DNA of 64,000 nucleotides from Candidatus Fluviicola riflensis (GTDB taxonomy: Bacteria > Bacteroidota > Bacteroidia > Flavobacteriales_D > Crocinitomicaceae): contig CP022585.1 in NCBI GenBank assembly GCA_002243285.1, positions 1 to 64,000 on the forward strand, read 5' to 3'. This document shows, in pieces, positions 33,638 through 42,851 of the stretch. Under the pieces are notes generated by a model. The model was not told where the DNA came from, did no database searches, and saw nothing but the letters and a program-made list of their open reading frames with translations. A program made the translations under genes and the position numbers. How positions within the stretch are numbered: position 1 is the stretch's first letter; each line of letters starts with the position of its first letter.

Positions 33638-34903
33638 ATGTTCTCACCGGGTTCCAAAGGATGGATAGCCAAGTATTTCCAATTGGTTAAAAGCGAGCAG
33701 ATTATGCTGAGCTGGCAACAGCCTCATGAACTTCCGACCGAGCAGTTCAATCACCATTTTTTGGCGCAATCCGGTATTGTTTTCGGTTATCCTTCGAAAC
33801 TCCTGTTCGGAAAAGAACTCGATCAGACAAAATGGACTAAAAACGAGAAACTAACGGTGCTGCTTTTCGAAGCGCAGTTGTTTACGTACATGCGTGTTCG
33901 AAACCCGGAATCAGTTGATAAAGAAGTATTTGTCGAGAAACTAACACAGTTTTACAAACATCATAAAATCAAGTCGCTGAGTTCACTAATCGGCTATATT
34001 TTCAAAGAAAGTAAGGAAGAGAAACTCGAGCGTATTTTAGCCAAACGCACCGAGGTACCCAAAAATATCATTCACACCAAATCGTGGATGAGTTATCTCA
34101 ATAATGCTTTCGTTTACCTGGATGTATTGTTGTTTGAGGAATTTTTGATCACAGAAGGAGAAATCCGGTTCGATTATCAGCAATTGGCGATGCTTGCGTT
34201 GGCGGTCATTACTCTTTCTGCATATTCTGATGGTGAAGTTGAGGAAAAAGAAAAAACCATTTTCGAAGCGTTCCTGGTTTCGGCCGAATTGGACAGCGAT
34301 GAACGCGAAATAGCACGGCTGCGGTTTAAAGAAGGATCTTCACTCAATGAATTGACTTCCGAATTGGTCGATTCCTGGTACTACAAGCGTTACCTGCTCG
34401 ATTTATCGTCACTGACTATTTATTCGAGCCACGACGCTGGTATTGAAGAAAAAGTTTTTCTACATGAATTGTGTGCCTGGCTACAGCTCGAAGAAATCAA
34501 TCTCGATGAAGCATTGGTCAGTTCCAATCAATTTGTGCTTAAGAACAACCAGCACGTTGCCTTTTTGCACGATGCTTCCTCGGTAGAATTGATGATGGAA
34601 AACGTGTCCAAACGTTGGGTAAAAATCCTGGGACGCAATAAAGACAAACTCGCTCTCGAATTGCGCCAAAGCAAAGAATTGGTGCAGCTGATCCGTAAAT
34701 CGTCGAAAGAAGAGCTTTCCAAGGAAGAAAAAGAAAAGGTAAAAACACAGTTTATGGACATCGCGAAATCGATGCCGGCGCTGGCGATTTTCCTCTTGCC
34801 CGGTGGTGCATTGTTGTTACCGATCGTGCTGAAAATCATCCCGAATCTGGTACCTTCTGCTTTTCGGGAAAATGAAATTGATACTCCTGAAAAAAAACAC
34901 TGA
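33638..34903 (+). CDS. LETM1-related protein with TerB-like domain
   Basis: Protein of 421 residues. The centre (about 180-300; LAMLALAVITLSAYSDGEVEEKEKTIFEAFL) is a TerB-like helical domain, which binds metals in tellurite-resistance relatives. The C-terminus (about 355-410; KVKTQFMDIAKSMPALAIFLLPGGALLLPIVLKIIP) matches the ribosome-binding-like LETM1 tail with a membrane segment. Proteins of this layout in Bacteroidota are annotated as LETM1-related, biofilm-associated. Role unknown; ion homeostasis at the inner membrane is plausible from the domains. Single gene with its own promoter. Confidence 0.8.
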   Translation: MFSPGSKGWIAKYFQLVKSEQIMLSWQQPHELPTEQFNHHFLAQSGIVFGYPSKLLFGKELDQTKWTKNEKLTVLLFEAQLFTYMRVRNPESVDKEVFVEKLTQFYKHHKIKSLSSLIGYIFKESKEEKLERILAKRTEVPKNIIHTKSWMSYLNNAFVYLDVLLFEEFLITEGEIRFDYQQLAMLALAVITLSAYSDGEVEEKEKTIFEAFLVSAELDSDEREIARLRFKEGSSLNELTSELVDSWYYKRYLLDLSSLTIYSSHDAGIEEKVFLHELCAWLQLEEINLDEALVSSNQFVLKNNQHVAFLHDASSVELMMENVSKRWVKILGRNKDKLALELRQSKELVQLIRKSSKEELSKEEKEKVKTQFMDIAKSMPALAIFLLPGGALLLPIVLKIIPNLVPSAFRENEIDTPEKKH

Positions 34904-35025
34904 CATTTCCACCCGAAATAATCGTACTGAATGACTCACCGAATAATCAAAACCGGTTTATCTAAGAAAACGAAAGGTGAATAATCTCTCGTCCAACAAA
35001 CTGATCGACAGCTAGTTTCGGAGAA

Positions 35026-35973
35026 TCATTCATCAAAATAAAGGTTGTAAAACGCTTCTACATTATCCAGGTAGGCACCGTCAAATCCGGCATTGATGAG
35101 TTTTTTGGTATAGGAATCATCGTTGCCATAAATAATCTCTTTCCACTCTTTCTTCCAGAATTTCACCCAAACTTCTTCTTCGTAGCCATCGTATGCTTTT
35201 TTCAGCCAACGCGGTTTGTGTAATTTCCAGTCATCTTGCCAATAGTAGCGGTACTTCTCTGCCGAACCGATACTCATATAGGCAATGATCATCCGCTTAC
35301 CGCCATTCAGTTTGGTTTTTAGCGCATTGATTTCCGCCGAAGTATACAACTCATCACCATAAAATGCGTCCATGATTACGACATCAAAATTGGTTTGCTG
35401 AATGGCAGTGAGATAATCCTGTTTCGTGGAATAACCACCGTCGCTTATGAGGTACAAATAATTGCGTGCATCCGATAATTTCTCAATGTCGTTGTTGTTT
35501 TCATTGAAAGCTGTCGCTGGAATCTGCAGATAATCGTAATTGGAAGAAATCCTTGGAAAAGCAAGAAATCCGGCATCTGCATTGTACTGAATAGCTTGAT
35601 TGTAATCTGTATCATTTCCCAAATAATCGGCCACCAATACCGGAATCCGGGCTTTGGCTTTCAATAGCATTTGCAAGCGGTAATCATCCGGAGAATAATT
35701 GCCGCCGTTGTAAAAAACTTCTTCAATGCTGATGGCGTCAATGGCGTTGATCAACCGTTCATCCAACGCGGCTTCGCTATCTATTTTTGAAAATAATAAT
35801 TCCTCACCGTTTTGCGGAATGATGGCGAAATCCGGATCAATTCCTTTCGCGTAATCACTGATTTCCACAATGAAATCCTGCATTTTACGTCCGGCTTTAT
35901 TGCTTCGCCGTTCCTTGAAACAGGAGGAAAGCATCAGGATTATTGCCAGGGAAAGAATGACTCTTGTTTTCAT
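35026..35973 (-). CDS. GH114-like (endo alpha-1,4-polygalactosaminidase-type) lipoprotein
   Basis: Lipoprotein of 315 residues (signal MKTRVILSLAIILMLSSC, cysteine 18) with a TIM-barrel of the GH114/TM1410 type. Diagnostic pieces are MQDFIVEISDYAKGIDPDFAII near the start, VIMDAFYGDELYTSAEINAL, GGKRMIIAYMSIGSAEKYRYYW, the tryptophan-rich HKPRWLKKAYDGYEEEVWVKFW, and the end GFDGAYLDNVEAFYNL. Relatives cleave galactosaminogalactan or act in extracellular polysaccharide breakdown. It probably sits on the outer membrane. Single gene on the minus strand. Confidence 0.85.
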   Translation of the reverse strand: MKTRVILSLAIILMLSSCFKERRSNKAGRKMQDFIVEISDYAKGIDPDFAIIPQNGEELLFSKIDSEAALDERLINAIDAISIEEVFYNGGNYSPDDYRLQMLLKAKARIPVLVADYLGNDTDYNQAIQYNADAGFLAFPRISSNYDYLQIPATAFNENNNDIEKLSDARNYLYLISDGGYSTKQDYLTAIQQTNFDVVIMDAFYGDELYTSAEINALKTKLNGGKRMIIAYMSIGSAEKYRYYWQDDWKLHKPRWLKKAYDGYEEEVWVKFWKKEWKEIIYGNDDSYTKKLINAGFDGAYLDNVEAFYNLYFDE

Positions 35974-36087
35974 TATAAATTGGGTTACAATGAACTAAAC
36001 GTCTTTTTTGATGGTTTGTTTTAGTGGTTTGAATGAGCAGTGACCTTAATTACTTTCCGGCAAATAGTTGCTGGTTGGTCTTTTGAA

Positions 36088-36579
36088 TCATCTTTCATTC
36101 AACAACTCGAGAATAACGCTCCATTTCTCCACCTTCTTTTCAAACGGCATACTTGCATAAGCACCACTTGGTGACGGTAACAGGTCATAGTTTTTAGACG
36201 GATCCATGCCAACGTGTTTTCTGTAAAGTTTTTCGGCGGACCGACTACCCCAAAAAACGTATTGAATGTGCGGATGTGTCGCGTAGAACGTCTTAAAATC
36301 ATTTGCGACTTCATTGCGGATAGCCGTGTCTGCGCTTCCTTCACCTTCGCAATGTGAAAGAACATCCCACAGCGCAATGTGTTTTCGATGCAGCAAATCA
36401 ATACGTTTGTCGTACTCATTCGTAAAGGGCTCATCAAACAGGCGGAAAAGGATTTTCCAGAAATGATTTCCAGAGTGTCCATAATATTGTTGTAATTCCA
36501 ACGAACGAATTCCGGGCATTGTTCCAAGAATCAGGATTTTGCTTTCTGAATCTACGATAGGAGCAAAGGCTGTTTTCAT
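36088..36579 (-). CDS. DNA-deoxyinosine glycosylase (uracil-DNA glycosylase superfamily)
   Basis: DNA repair glycosylase of 163 residues, of the family that removes hypoxanthine from deaminated adenine sites. The start codon (complement at 36577-36579, MKTAFAPIVDSESKILILG) overlaps the stop of the glycosyltransferase by four bases; upstream codons of the longer frame lie inside that gene. Motifs are ILILGTMPGIRSL, YYGHSGNHFWKILF and the C-terminal LLPSPSGAYASMPFEKKVEKW. Cytoplasmic. Confidence 0.88.
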   Translation of the reverse strand: MKTAFAPIVDSESKILILGTMPGIRSLELQQYYGHSGNHFWKILFRLFDEPFTNEYDKRIDLLHRKHIALWDVLSHCEGEGSADTAIRNEVANDFKTFYATHPHIQYVFWGSRSAEKLYRKHVGMDPSKNYDLLPSPSGAYASMPFEKKVEKWSVILELLNER

Positions 36580-37709
36580 GATTTTTTCTCTTTCAATTGT
36601 GAAACAATCGCATTCCAGCAAACGTTGGCAGTGTGGTCCCATGAAAATAATTTTCCGCGTTCAATTCCCGCTGCTTTCAGCTCAGTATAAAGTTCAGAAT
36701 TGTTGCTCAATTCATGCATCGCTGCTGTGATGGCATCCACATTAAACGGATCGCAGTACAAAGCCGCATTCCCTGCCACTTCGGGCAAACTGGTCTTGTT
36801 TCCGGCAATAATCGGAACGCCACATTTCATCGCTTCCACCAACGGAATTCCGAAACCTTCAAAATAAGGAACGTATACCAAACTATGCGCTGCACCTACC
36901 AGGCGCGTTAACTCGGTTTGCGAAACATGTCCGGTAAAATGAATGCGATTCTTCACCGATTCACTCAAATCTGGTAACTGCAACTGGTTATTTTTCCAAA
37001 GCGTTTCACCGACAATCAGCAAATCGATTTCAGCGTTTTGTTCACAGAATTTCGCGTAAGCTTCCAGTAAACGGCCCACATTCTTGCGCGGATGCAATGC
37101 TCCTACAAAAATAAAGTACGATTTTCCGAAACTGTACTGAGTTCTAACAGTAGCCACAGCTTCTTTTTCCAGTGGTTTAAATAACTCTGAAGCACCGTTC
37201 CAACCTACGATTACTTTGCCTTCAGGAATTTTGTAAGTGGCACAAATATCCTGTTTTGAATATTCCGAAACGGTGATGATTTGAGCTGCTTTCCGGGCAA
37301 ATTTCGGGAAGAAACAGCGTAAATAAAGTCGCGGTTGCCAGGGAATATCTTGTGGATAATGTTCAAAATTCAAATCGTGGATCACACCGACCTGCGGTAC
37401 TTTCGAACCTAATGAAAGATAGCCGTCGGGCGAGAAAAACACATCAATTCTATGTTTTTTCAGCGCACGTCTTACTGACCATTCAAACCAGATATAAAAC
37501 AAAATCGGGTGCCTTGCCGGTGGGTTTAATACAACCGGTGTTACGTTTGGTCCGAAAACAAACTTCGGATCGAATGCACGATCAAAGAAAAACACAAACT
37601 CGTGTTCGGGATGTTGTTCCACCAATCGCTTAACCACTTCGAAGGTATACCATCCGAAACCTTCCATTTTGGAAGACAATAAAAACCGGGTGTTAATGGC
37701 GATGCGCAT
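36576..37709 (-). CDS. GT4-type glycosyltransferase
   Basis: Glycosyltransferase of family 4 (GT-B fold), 377 residues. It starts MRIAINTRFLLSSKMEGFGW, with the glycine-rich loop contacting donor and acceptor; the C-terminal donor-binding half has VGALHPRKNVGRLLEAYAKF and YFEGFGIPLVEAMKCGVPII, with the two glutamates of the EX7E motif. It probably adds a sugar to a surface polysaccharide or lipid. It is transcribed away from the FkbM, flippase and galE genes, with which it may share a pathway; the glycosylase gene follows by ATGA overlap. Confidence 0.9.
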   Translation of the reverse strand: MRIAINTRFLLSSKMEGFGWYTFEVVKRLVEQHPEHEFVFFFDRAFDPKFVFGPNVTPVVLNPPARHPILFYIWFEWSVRRALKKHRIDVFFSPDGYLSLGSKVPQVGVIHDLNFEHYPQDIPWQPRLYLRCFFPKFARKAAQIITVSEYSKQDICATYKIPEGKVIVGWNGASELFKPLEKEAVATVRTQYSFGKSYFIFVGALHPRKNVGRLLEAYAKFCEQNAEIDLLIVGETLWKNNQLQLPDLSESVKNRIHFTGHVSQTELTRLVGAAHSLVYVPYFEGFGIPLVEAMKCGVPIIAGNKTSLPEVAGNAALYCDPFNVDAITAAMHELSNNSELYTELKAAGIERGKLFSWDHTANVCWNAIVSQLKEKKS

Positions 37710-37842
37710 GTGTGGTCAAAATAACTCATTTTTGGGGAATCAACGGTCCAGCAGTACCGAATTCTGTTCAATTTTCATACAAAATCACTGTTTATGACAA
37801 CATTCAGGCAGGAATCCTGTAAATATCCAACTAAATGTTCCT

Positions 37843-37869
37843 TTGGCTTTCCAACTTTTCCTAACTTCG
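37843..37869 (+). promoter_or_regulatory. Promoter of the FkbM-flippase genes
   Basis: TTG at 37843-37845, 16 bases, TAACTTCG at 37862-37869 (one base off the -7 consensus). The ATG is at 37887. Confidence 0.5.
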
Positions 37870-37886
37870 CGGCATCATATCGGTGA

Positions 37887-38615
37887 ATGAAGAACAGGGT
37901 AAAATATCTATTGCAAAAAACACTTGGTTTACAGACCTATCTTTATGTGTTTGCGCTTTACAAAATCCGCACACTTCGTTCCGATAAAAAGGAAAACGAT
38001 TTCTTCACCTTCCTTTCATTGCTCAAAGACGGTAAAGGCGATGTGCTGGATATCGGCGCGAACCTGGGAATCATGACAGTACATTTGGCCAATCATCTTC
38101 CCAATTCAACGATCCACGCGTTTGAGCCAATGCCGACGAATGCTTCTATTTTGAAACGAATTATCGCAAAATTCAATTTAAATAAAGCCAAAATTCACGA
38201 AGTTGCTTTGGGCGATGATTCAGGAACAGTAAAAATGGTGCTGCCTGTAAACGGAGCTACCGTGATGCAAGGCCTGAGCCACGTGAAACACGAATCTATT
38301 ACCGAATGGAACGAAGGCAAAGAAGTTGACGTGAAATTGGATAAACTGGACAATATCATCAATGGCCAGGTTATTCAAGGCATTAAAATCGATGTAGAGA
38401 ATTTTGAATATTTTGCCTTGAAAGGCGGAACACGCATCATCAGCGCACATCACCCGATTATTTATGCTGAATTGTGGGACAATGAAAACCGCAAACAGTG
38501 CTTCGATTTGTTGAGTAGTTTTAATTATTCGGTCTTTGTAGCAGGTAAAAACGGGCTTGAGCCCTTTCAACCGCTTGTGCATCAAACACAGAACTTTATC
38601 TTCGTAGCTGAATAG
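37887..38615 (+). CDS. FkbM-family methyltransferase
   Basis: SAM-dependent O-methyltransferase of the FkbM family, 242 residues. The SAM site is VLDIGANLGIMTVHLANHLP at about residue 52, followed by IHAFEPMPTNASIL; the C-terminal half has GIKIDVENFEYFALKGG and PIIYAELWDNE, family hallmarks. Such enzymes often methylate sugars of surface polysaccharides, which fits the flippase and galE genes that follow in the same direction, the flippase 10 bases on. Confidence 0.88.
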   Translation: MKNRVKYLLQKTLGLQTYLYVFALYKIRTLRSDKKENDFFTFLSLLKDGKGDVLDIGANLGIMTVHLANHLPNSTIHAFEPMPTNASILKRIIAKFNLNKAKIHEVALGDDSGTVKMVLPVNGATVMQGLSHVKHESITEWNEGKEVDVKLDKLDNIINGQVIQGIKIDVENFEYFALKGGTRIISAHHPIIYAELWDNENRKQCFDLLSSFNYSVFVAGKNGLEPFQPLVHQTQNFIFVAE

Positions 38616-38625
38616 CACCCCGCGC

Positions 38626-40062
38626 ATGCAGCAAATCTTTCTTAGAGGTCTGGGAATTACTCTTTTACTTAATTTATTAGTAAAACCGGCCACGATATTT
38701 GGTGTTGACGTCGTGATGCAAAATGAGATCGGATTGATTCCGTACGGAGATTTTTCGGCCTTCCTCAACTTCACCTTTCTGTTTTGTATGATCCTCGATA
38801 TGGGAATCACCAATTACATGACACGACTAATTGCCCAGCATCCGCATCTGATTCGCCAATACAGCCATCAGCTCTTTACACTGCGCATGTTCCTGGCGCT
38901 TGTTTACGTCGTCTGGACGGTTTCGCTGTTCTTTCTCTTCGGTCTACCAACCAATTACTGGTGGATGCTCGGCTTGCTCATTATCCATCAGATTAGTATT
39001 AACACAGTCAACTACGTCAGAGCTTATACCGGCGGATTGATGCGGTTTAAACTGGATGCGGTACTTTCGGTTATCGAGCGATTGGTGTACCTTATTTTAG
39101 GATTGCTATTGTTGTACACAACCCTGATCCGGCCGATTTCGCTGGGCTGGTTTGTCGGAATTTTCGTCTCTTCTTCGTTTATATCATTCCTGTTCGCAGG
39201 TTTCGTTTACGTTTCACTGGTCGAATTTCCGCGCTGGAAATGGAATTCTGTTTTCTTCAAGGCCATTTTCAAGCAATCGTTTCCGTATGCATTGCTGGTG
39301 ATTCTGATGATGCTCAATTCACGCATCGATACGGTATTTATTAAGTTGGTTCACCCCGACGGTGCGACGCAGGTAAGTTATTACGTGCAAGGTTTCCGGT
39401 TGTTAGACGCCTGCTGGATGTTCGGTATTTTGTTCGGTGGAATCCTGCTCCCTATTTTTTCACGCCTGCTGAAACAAAAAGAGAGTGTTTCCGGAATCAT
39501 GACTAACGCATTCAACCTGCTGATCAGCGCGGGATTATTGATGGTTGTTTTGTCCATTGGAACACGCGAAATACTCTTTGATGCATTGTACAAAGATGCC
39601 ACGCAGATGACTTACGATTCCTGGATCTTCCTCTCAATCTCTTTCCTGCCGATGTGTTTTACACTGGTTTTCGGAACGCTTCTCACTGCCAACGGAAGCC
39701 TGCGTCAACTTAACATCATGGCAATCATTGCTTTGACAATCAACGTGATCCTGAACATCACCCTCATCCCGGTTTTGGGTGCAAAAGGAGCCGCAATCAC
39801 CACACTTACTGCGCAAACGGTCTTCGGGGTGTTGCAATGGATCCTGGTGCGTTACCGCATGAATGAACGTTTGCAAAAAGCGGCATGGGTGAAACTGGCG
39901 AGTCTGGCGGCCTTACTGGTAATCATGCTCTGCCTGCGTTATGCGTTCGAGTGGAACATCATTTACTGGATCGCAACCCTGTTTTTTGTTTGGTTTGTCT
40001 GGACTTTTTCGCTGCGTATTATCGATTTAAGGGCTGTGCTCTCATTGCTGAAAAAGTCATAA
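38626..40062 (+). CDS. Polysaccharide flippase (Wzx/MOP superfamily)
   Basis: Integral membrane protein of 478 residues with about 12-14 transmembrane segments, of the oligosaccharide flippase group that moves lipid-linked sugars across the inner membrane. Typical stretches are the N-terminal FLRGLGITLLLNLLVKPATI with YGDFSAFLNFTFLF, and SYYVQGFRLLDACWMFGILF in the middle. Ten bases downstream of the FkbM gene and 22 before galE, it forms a short polysaccharide cluster. No polymerase (Wzy) is seen nearby. Confidence 0.85.
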   Translation: MQQIFLRGLGITLLLNLLVKPATIFGVDVVMQNEIGLIPYGDFSAFLNFTFLFCMILDMGITNYMTRLIAQHPHLIRQYSHQLFTLRMFLALVYVVWTVSLFFLFGLPTNYWWMLGLLIIHQISINTVNYVRAYTGGLMRFKLDAVLSVIERLVYLILGLLLLYTTLIRPISLGWFVGIFVSSSFISFLFAGFVYVSLVEFPRWKWNSVFFKAIFKQSFPYALLVILMMLNSRIDTVFIKLVHPDGATQVSYYVQGFRLLDACWMFGILFGGILLPIFSRLLKQKESVSGIMTNAFNLLISAGLLMVVLSIGTREILFDALYKDATQMTYDSWIFLSISFLPMCFTLVFGTLLTANGSLRQLNIMAIIALTINVILNITLIPVLGAKGAAITTLTAQTVFGVLQWILVRYRMNERLQKAAWVKLASLAALLVIMLCLRYAFEWNIIYWIATLFFVWFVWTFSLRIIDLRAVLSLLKKS

Positions 40063-40084
40063 AGTTGAGCTATATTAGCGCTGC

Positions 40085-41119
40085 ATGAAGAAAACAAAAA
40101 AGATACTCGTTACAGGTGGTGCTGGTTACATCGGTTCACATACGGTTATTGAGCTCATTGAGCAAGGTTACACGCCTGTAATTCTCGATAATTTCTCCAA
40201 TGCGCATCCATCCGTCATCCCTTTGATTGAAACAATTGCCGGTCAACCGATTCTTACGGTAGAAGGCGATTGTAATGACAGTGAGTTGCTTGGCAGTTTG
40301 TTTTCTGAACACGATTTTTCCGGCGTCATTCATTTCGCGGCTTTCAAAGCAGTGGGTGAATCGGTTGAAAATCCGTTGAAATATTACCAGAACAATCTTT
40401 TTAGCCTCATTCAGTTATTGGTTGTGATGGAAGAATTTAACGTAACCAAGCTGGTGTTTTCTTCATCGTGTACGGTTTACGGAACTCCTGTCGGTACGAC
40501 CAAAGTAGATGAACAAACGCAACTCGGAACTCCAAATTCACCCTATGGCTGGACCAAACTGATGGGTGAGCAAATCCTCCGTGATGCCGCAGTTGCCAAT
40601 CCTGCACTTCAGGTGATCTTCCTGCGTTATTTTAACCCGATCGGTGCGCATTTTTCCGGTGAAATAGGCGAATTTCCGCAAGGTGTTCCCAACAATATTC
40701 TTCCGTATATGACCCAAACTGCCAGTGGTGTATTGCCACAACTGACTGTTTATGGCGATGATTATCCAACCCCCGACGGAACCTGTATCCGTGATTATAT
40801 TCACGTTTCTGATCTTGCAAACGCCCATATTCGCGCGCTCGATTACCTGGATGTTCCGCGTGAATTAACCGTTTTTAATATCGGGACTGGTGTCGGAGTT
40901 TCGGTGCTTGAACTGATCGCAGCCTTTGAACGGGCAACCGGAAAACCGTTGAACTGGAAATTTGGTCCACGACGTGCTGGAGACGTAGTTGAAATCTACG
41001 CTGATGCGCGATCGGCCGCAGAAAAAATGAATTGGAAAGCCACCCGGACAGTGAACGACGCAGTGCGCGACGCCTGGAAATGGGAGCAAAACAGACTGGC
41101 AAATGAAAATCGTAACTAG
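40085..41119 (+). CDS. galE: UDP-glucose 4-epimerase
   Basis: GalE interconverts UDP-glucose and UDP-galactose; 344 residues, the usual length. NAD-binding GGAGYIGSHTVIELIEQG, catalytic Ser/Tyr/Lys in FSSSCTVYG and SPYGWTKLMGEQI, and the sugar-binding FLRYFNPIGAH and GDDYPTPDGTCIRDYIHVSD. It supplies UDP-galactose to the polysaccharide genes upstream. Its last 17 bases overlap the next gene. Confidence 0.95.
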   Translation: MKKTKKILVTGGAGYIGSHTVIELIEQGYTPVILDNFSNAHPSVIPLIETIAGQPILTVEGDCNDSELLGSLFSEHDFSGVIHFAAFKAVGESVENPLKYYQNNLFSLIQLLVVMEEFNVTKLVFSSSCTVYGTPVGTTKVDEQTQLGTPNSPYGWTKLMGEQILRDAAVANPALQVIFLRYFNPIGAHFSGEIGEFPQGVPNNILPYMTQTASGVLPQLTVYGDDYPTPDGTCIRDYIHVSDLANAHIRALDYLDVPRELTVFNIGTGVGVSVLELIAAFERATGKPLNWKFGPRRAGDVVEIYADARSAAEKMNWKATRTVNDAVRDAWKWEQNRLANENRN

Positions 41120-41843
41120 TATCATCTGCACACTTTTTGTGCTGACTTCATACGCACAATACGACGGTAAAGATCCGAAGATTGCTTCGCGTTTTCGTCC
41201 CGGGTTCATGTGGTTCAACACCGGCTGGCGTCCCGCAAAAGAAGGCCGTCCACGCAAATATGACCGTTTGATGATCGATCTTACCTACAACGATTGGGTT
41301 AATGATTCGTCACTTTTCCTTGTGAAACCGTCTTCTATCGGTTATAATCTCAATTGCATGTGGGATATTCCGCTTGTTGATGGAAATACGGTAGCGCTTG
41401 GCATCGGGTTATCGTATCGCTACCAGCGCGTGAGTTACGACGGCATCATGTTCCGCGATTCGGTGAACAGATCAACCGAATGGATGCTCTACAAAGACGA
41501 TCAGCAAGGTCCGGATAAATCAATTTTTGGAAGTCACGCTTTTGCAATTCCGCTCGAATTGCGCTTTCGTGCCGAGAAATGGAAACACATGAAAGTCCAC
41601 GTTGGCGGTTTCATCGGTTACCGTGTGCAAACGTTTACCAAAGCATGGTACAACAACAAAGAAACAATCATAAAAGACCGCTCTTTTTACGACGACGATC
41701 CGTTGTTTTACGGCGTTCATGCCCGTGTGGGAATTCGAAATTGGGCATTCTTTGCAAGTTATACGTTAACAGAGCAATTCAAATCGGATAAAAGTACCAG
41801 CCTGAAACCGATTTCGTTTGGGATAACGGTGTCCATATTTTAA
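41103..41843 (+). CDS. Hypothetical outer-membrane beta-barrel protein
   Basis: Exported protein of 246 residues with a signal peptide (MKIVTSIICTLFVLTSYAQ), then strands alternating with loops (YNLNCMWDIPLVDGNTVALG, LGIGLSYRYQRVSYDG) and a final strand SLKPISFGITVSIF ending in phenylalanine, typical of small outer-membrane barrels (PorT/OmpA-barrel-like). No further family is recognised. The start overlaps the end of galE, so it is likely co-transcribed with it. Confidence 0.7.
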   Translation: MKIVTSIICTLFVLTSYAQYDGKDPKIASRFRPGFMWFNTGWRPAKEGRPRKYDRLMIDLTYNDWVNDSSLFLVKPSSIGYNLNCMWDIPLVDGNTVALGIGLSYRYQRVSYDGIMFRDSVNRSTEWMLYKDDQQGPDKSIFGSHAFAIPLELRFRAEKWKHMKVHVGGFIGYRVQTFTKAWYNNKETIIKDRSFYDDDPLFYGVHARVGIRNWAFFASYTLTEQFKSDKSTSLKPISFGITVSIF

Positions 41844-41990
41844 GGAGAATTTCAGCATATATTTGATTTAACAATTTGTAAATCAACAGTTTAAATTCAG
41901 TAATCCCGCAATATTACGGAACGACCAAAATCCCATTAATTTACCTTGTTTATTTTTTCTCTGATCAAGAGCGGATTCACGGAATCTGAC

Positions 41991-41998
41991 TATTTTTG
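41991..41998 (+). promoter_or_regulatory. -7 box three bases before mreC
   Basis: TATTTTTG (41991-41998), full -7 consensus, three bases before the ATG at 42002; no TTG at the expected distance. It gives mreC a very short or no leader. Confidence 0.5.
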
Positions 41999-42001
41999 CC
42001 T

Positions 42002-42850
42002 ATGCGCAATTTGATCGCTTTTTTTCAGCGCTTCCGTATTTTTCTTGTCTTCGCATTGCTACAGGTAGTTGCGCTGAGTATGTATTTCACTTACTCGGAT
42101 TTCCCACGAATTCAGATGCTTACAAGTGCCGGCGCGATCAATGCTGAAATTTTAACCATTCGAAACGACGTTACCAAACACTTCAATTTAGAAGAAACCA
42201 ATAAACAGTTGCAGTGGGAAAATAAACGATTGCGTCAAAAACTGAAAAACTCACTTTACAAGGAAGACAAAGGTGTTATTACCGTTGATGATACGCTTTT
42301 CCGTCAAAATTACAGCTATATACCAGCCACTGTCATCAACAGTACGTTTGACAAACGGGATAATTACATGACTATCGACATTGGCAGAAACCATGGAATC
42401 AAACGTGGAGATGGGGTGTTTTCCTCAAGAGGCGTTGTTGGAATTGTTCACTTAGTAAGTGATAATTATGCCGTTGTAAAAACGGTGCTTTCCAAAAACA
42501 TCAACATCGATGTGATGATCGAAAAAAGCGGTTCGTTCGGACTGTTGAAATGGAGTGGATTGGATCCCAAAAGAGGCTCGATCAGTGGAATCTCCAACGA
42601 CATGCGCATTAAAAAATGGTCGCGGGTAGTCACACGAGGCGGATCGGGAATTTTCCCCCGCGGTATTTTGGTCGGCCAGGTCGAAAAGAAAGGATACATT
42701 GAAGGAAAACCGTTGTGGGACATTACAGTGCGTTTTTCCGAAGATTTTAGAAGCATACAGCACGTGTATGTGGTCAAAAACCTGATGCAGGAAGAACTCG
42801 ATTCACTGCAGCAACAAATTCCCGAAGATTCGGAAGAACCTGAGTTATAA
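42002..42850 (+). CDS. mreC: Rod shape-determining protein MreC
   Basis: MreC links the MreB cytoskeleton to periplasmic wall enzymes; 282 residues from the ATG at 42002 (an in-frame TTG two codons upstream lies in the -7 box). Short cytoplasmic end, membrane segment about 10-30 (RIFLVFALLQVVALSMYFTY), coiled coil about 50-85 (EETNKQLQWENKRLRQKLKN), then the beta-barrel domain with GRNHGIKRGDGVFSSRGVVG and VVTRGGSGIFPRGILVGQV. First gene of mreC-mreD-mrdA-rodA. Confidence 0.93.
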   Translation: MRNLIAFFQRFRIFLVFALLQVVALSMYFTYSDFPRIQMLTSAGAINAEILTIRNDVTKHFNLEETNKQLQWENKRLRQKLKNSLYKEDKGVITVDDTLFRQNYSYIPATVINSTFDKRDNYMTIDIGRNHGIKRGDGVFSSRGVVGIVHLVSDNYAVVKTVLSKNINIDVMIEKSGSFGLLKWSGLDPKRGSISGISNDMRIKKWSRVVTRGGSGIFPRGILVGQVEKKGYIEGKPLWDITVRFSEDFRSIQHVYVVKNLMQEELDSLQQQIPEDSEEPEL

Positions 42851-42851
42851 C

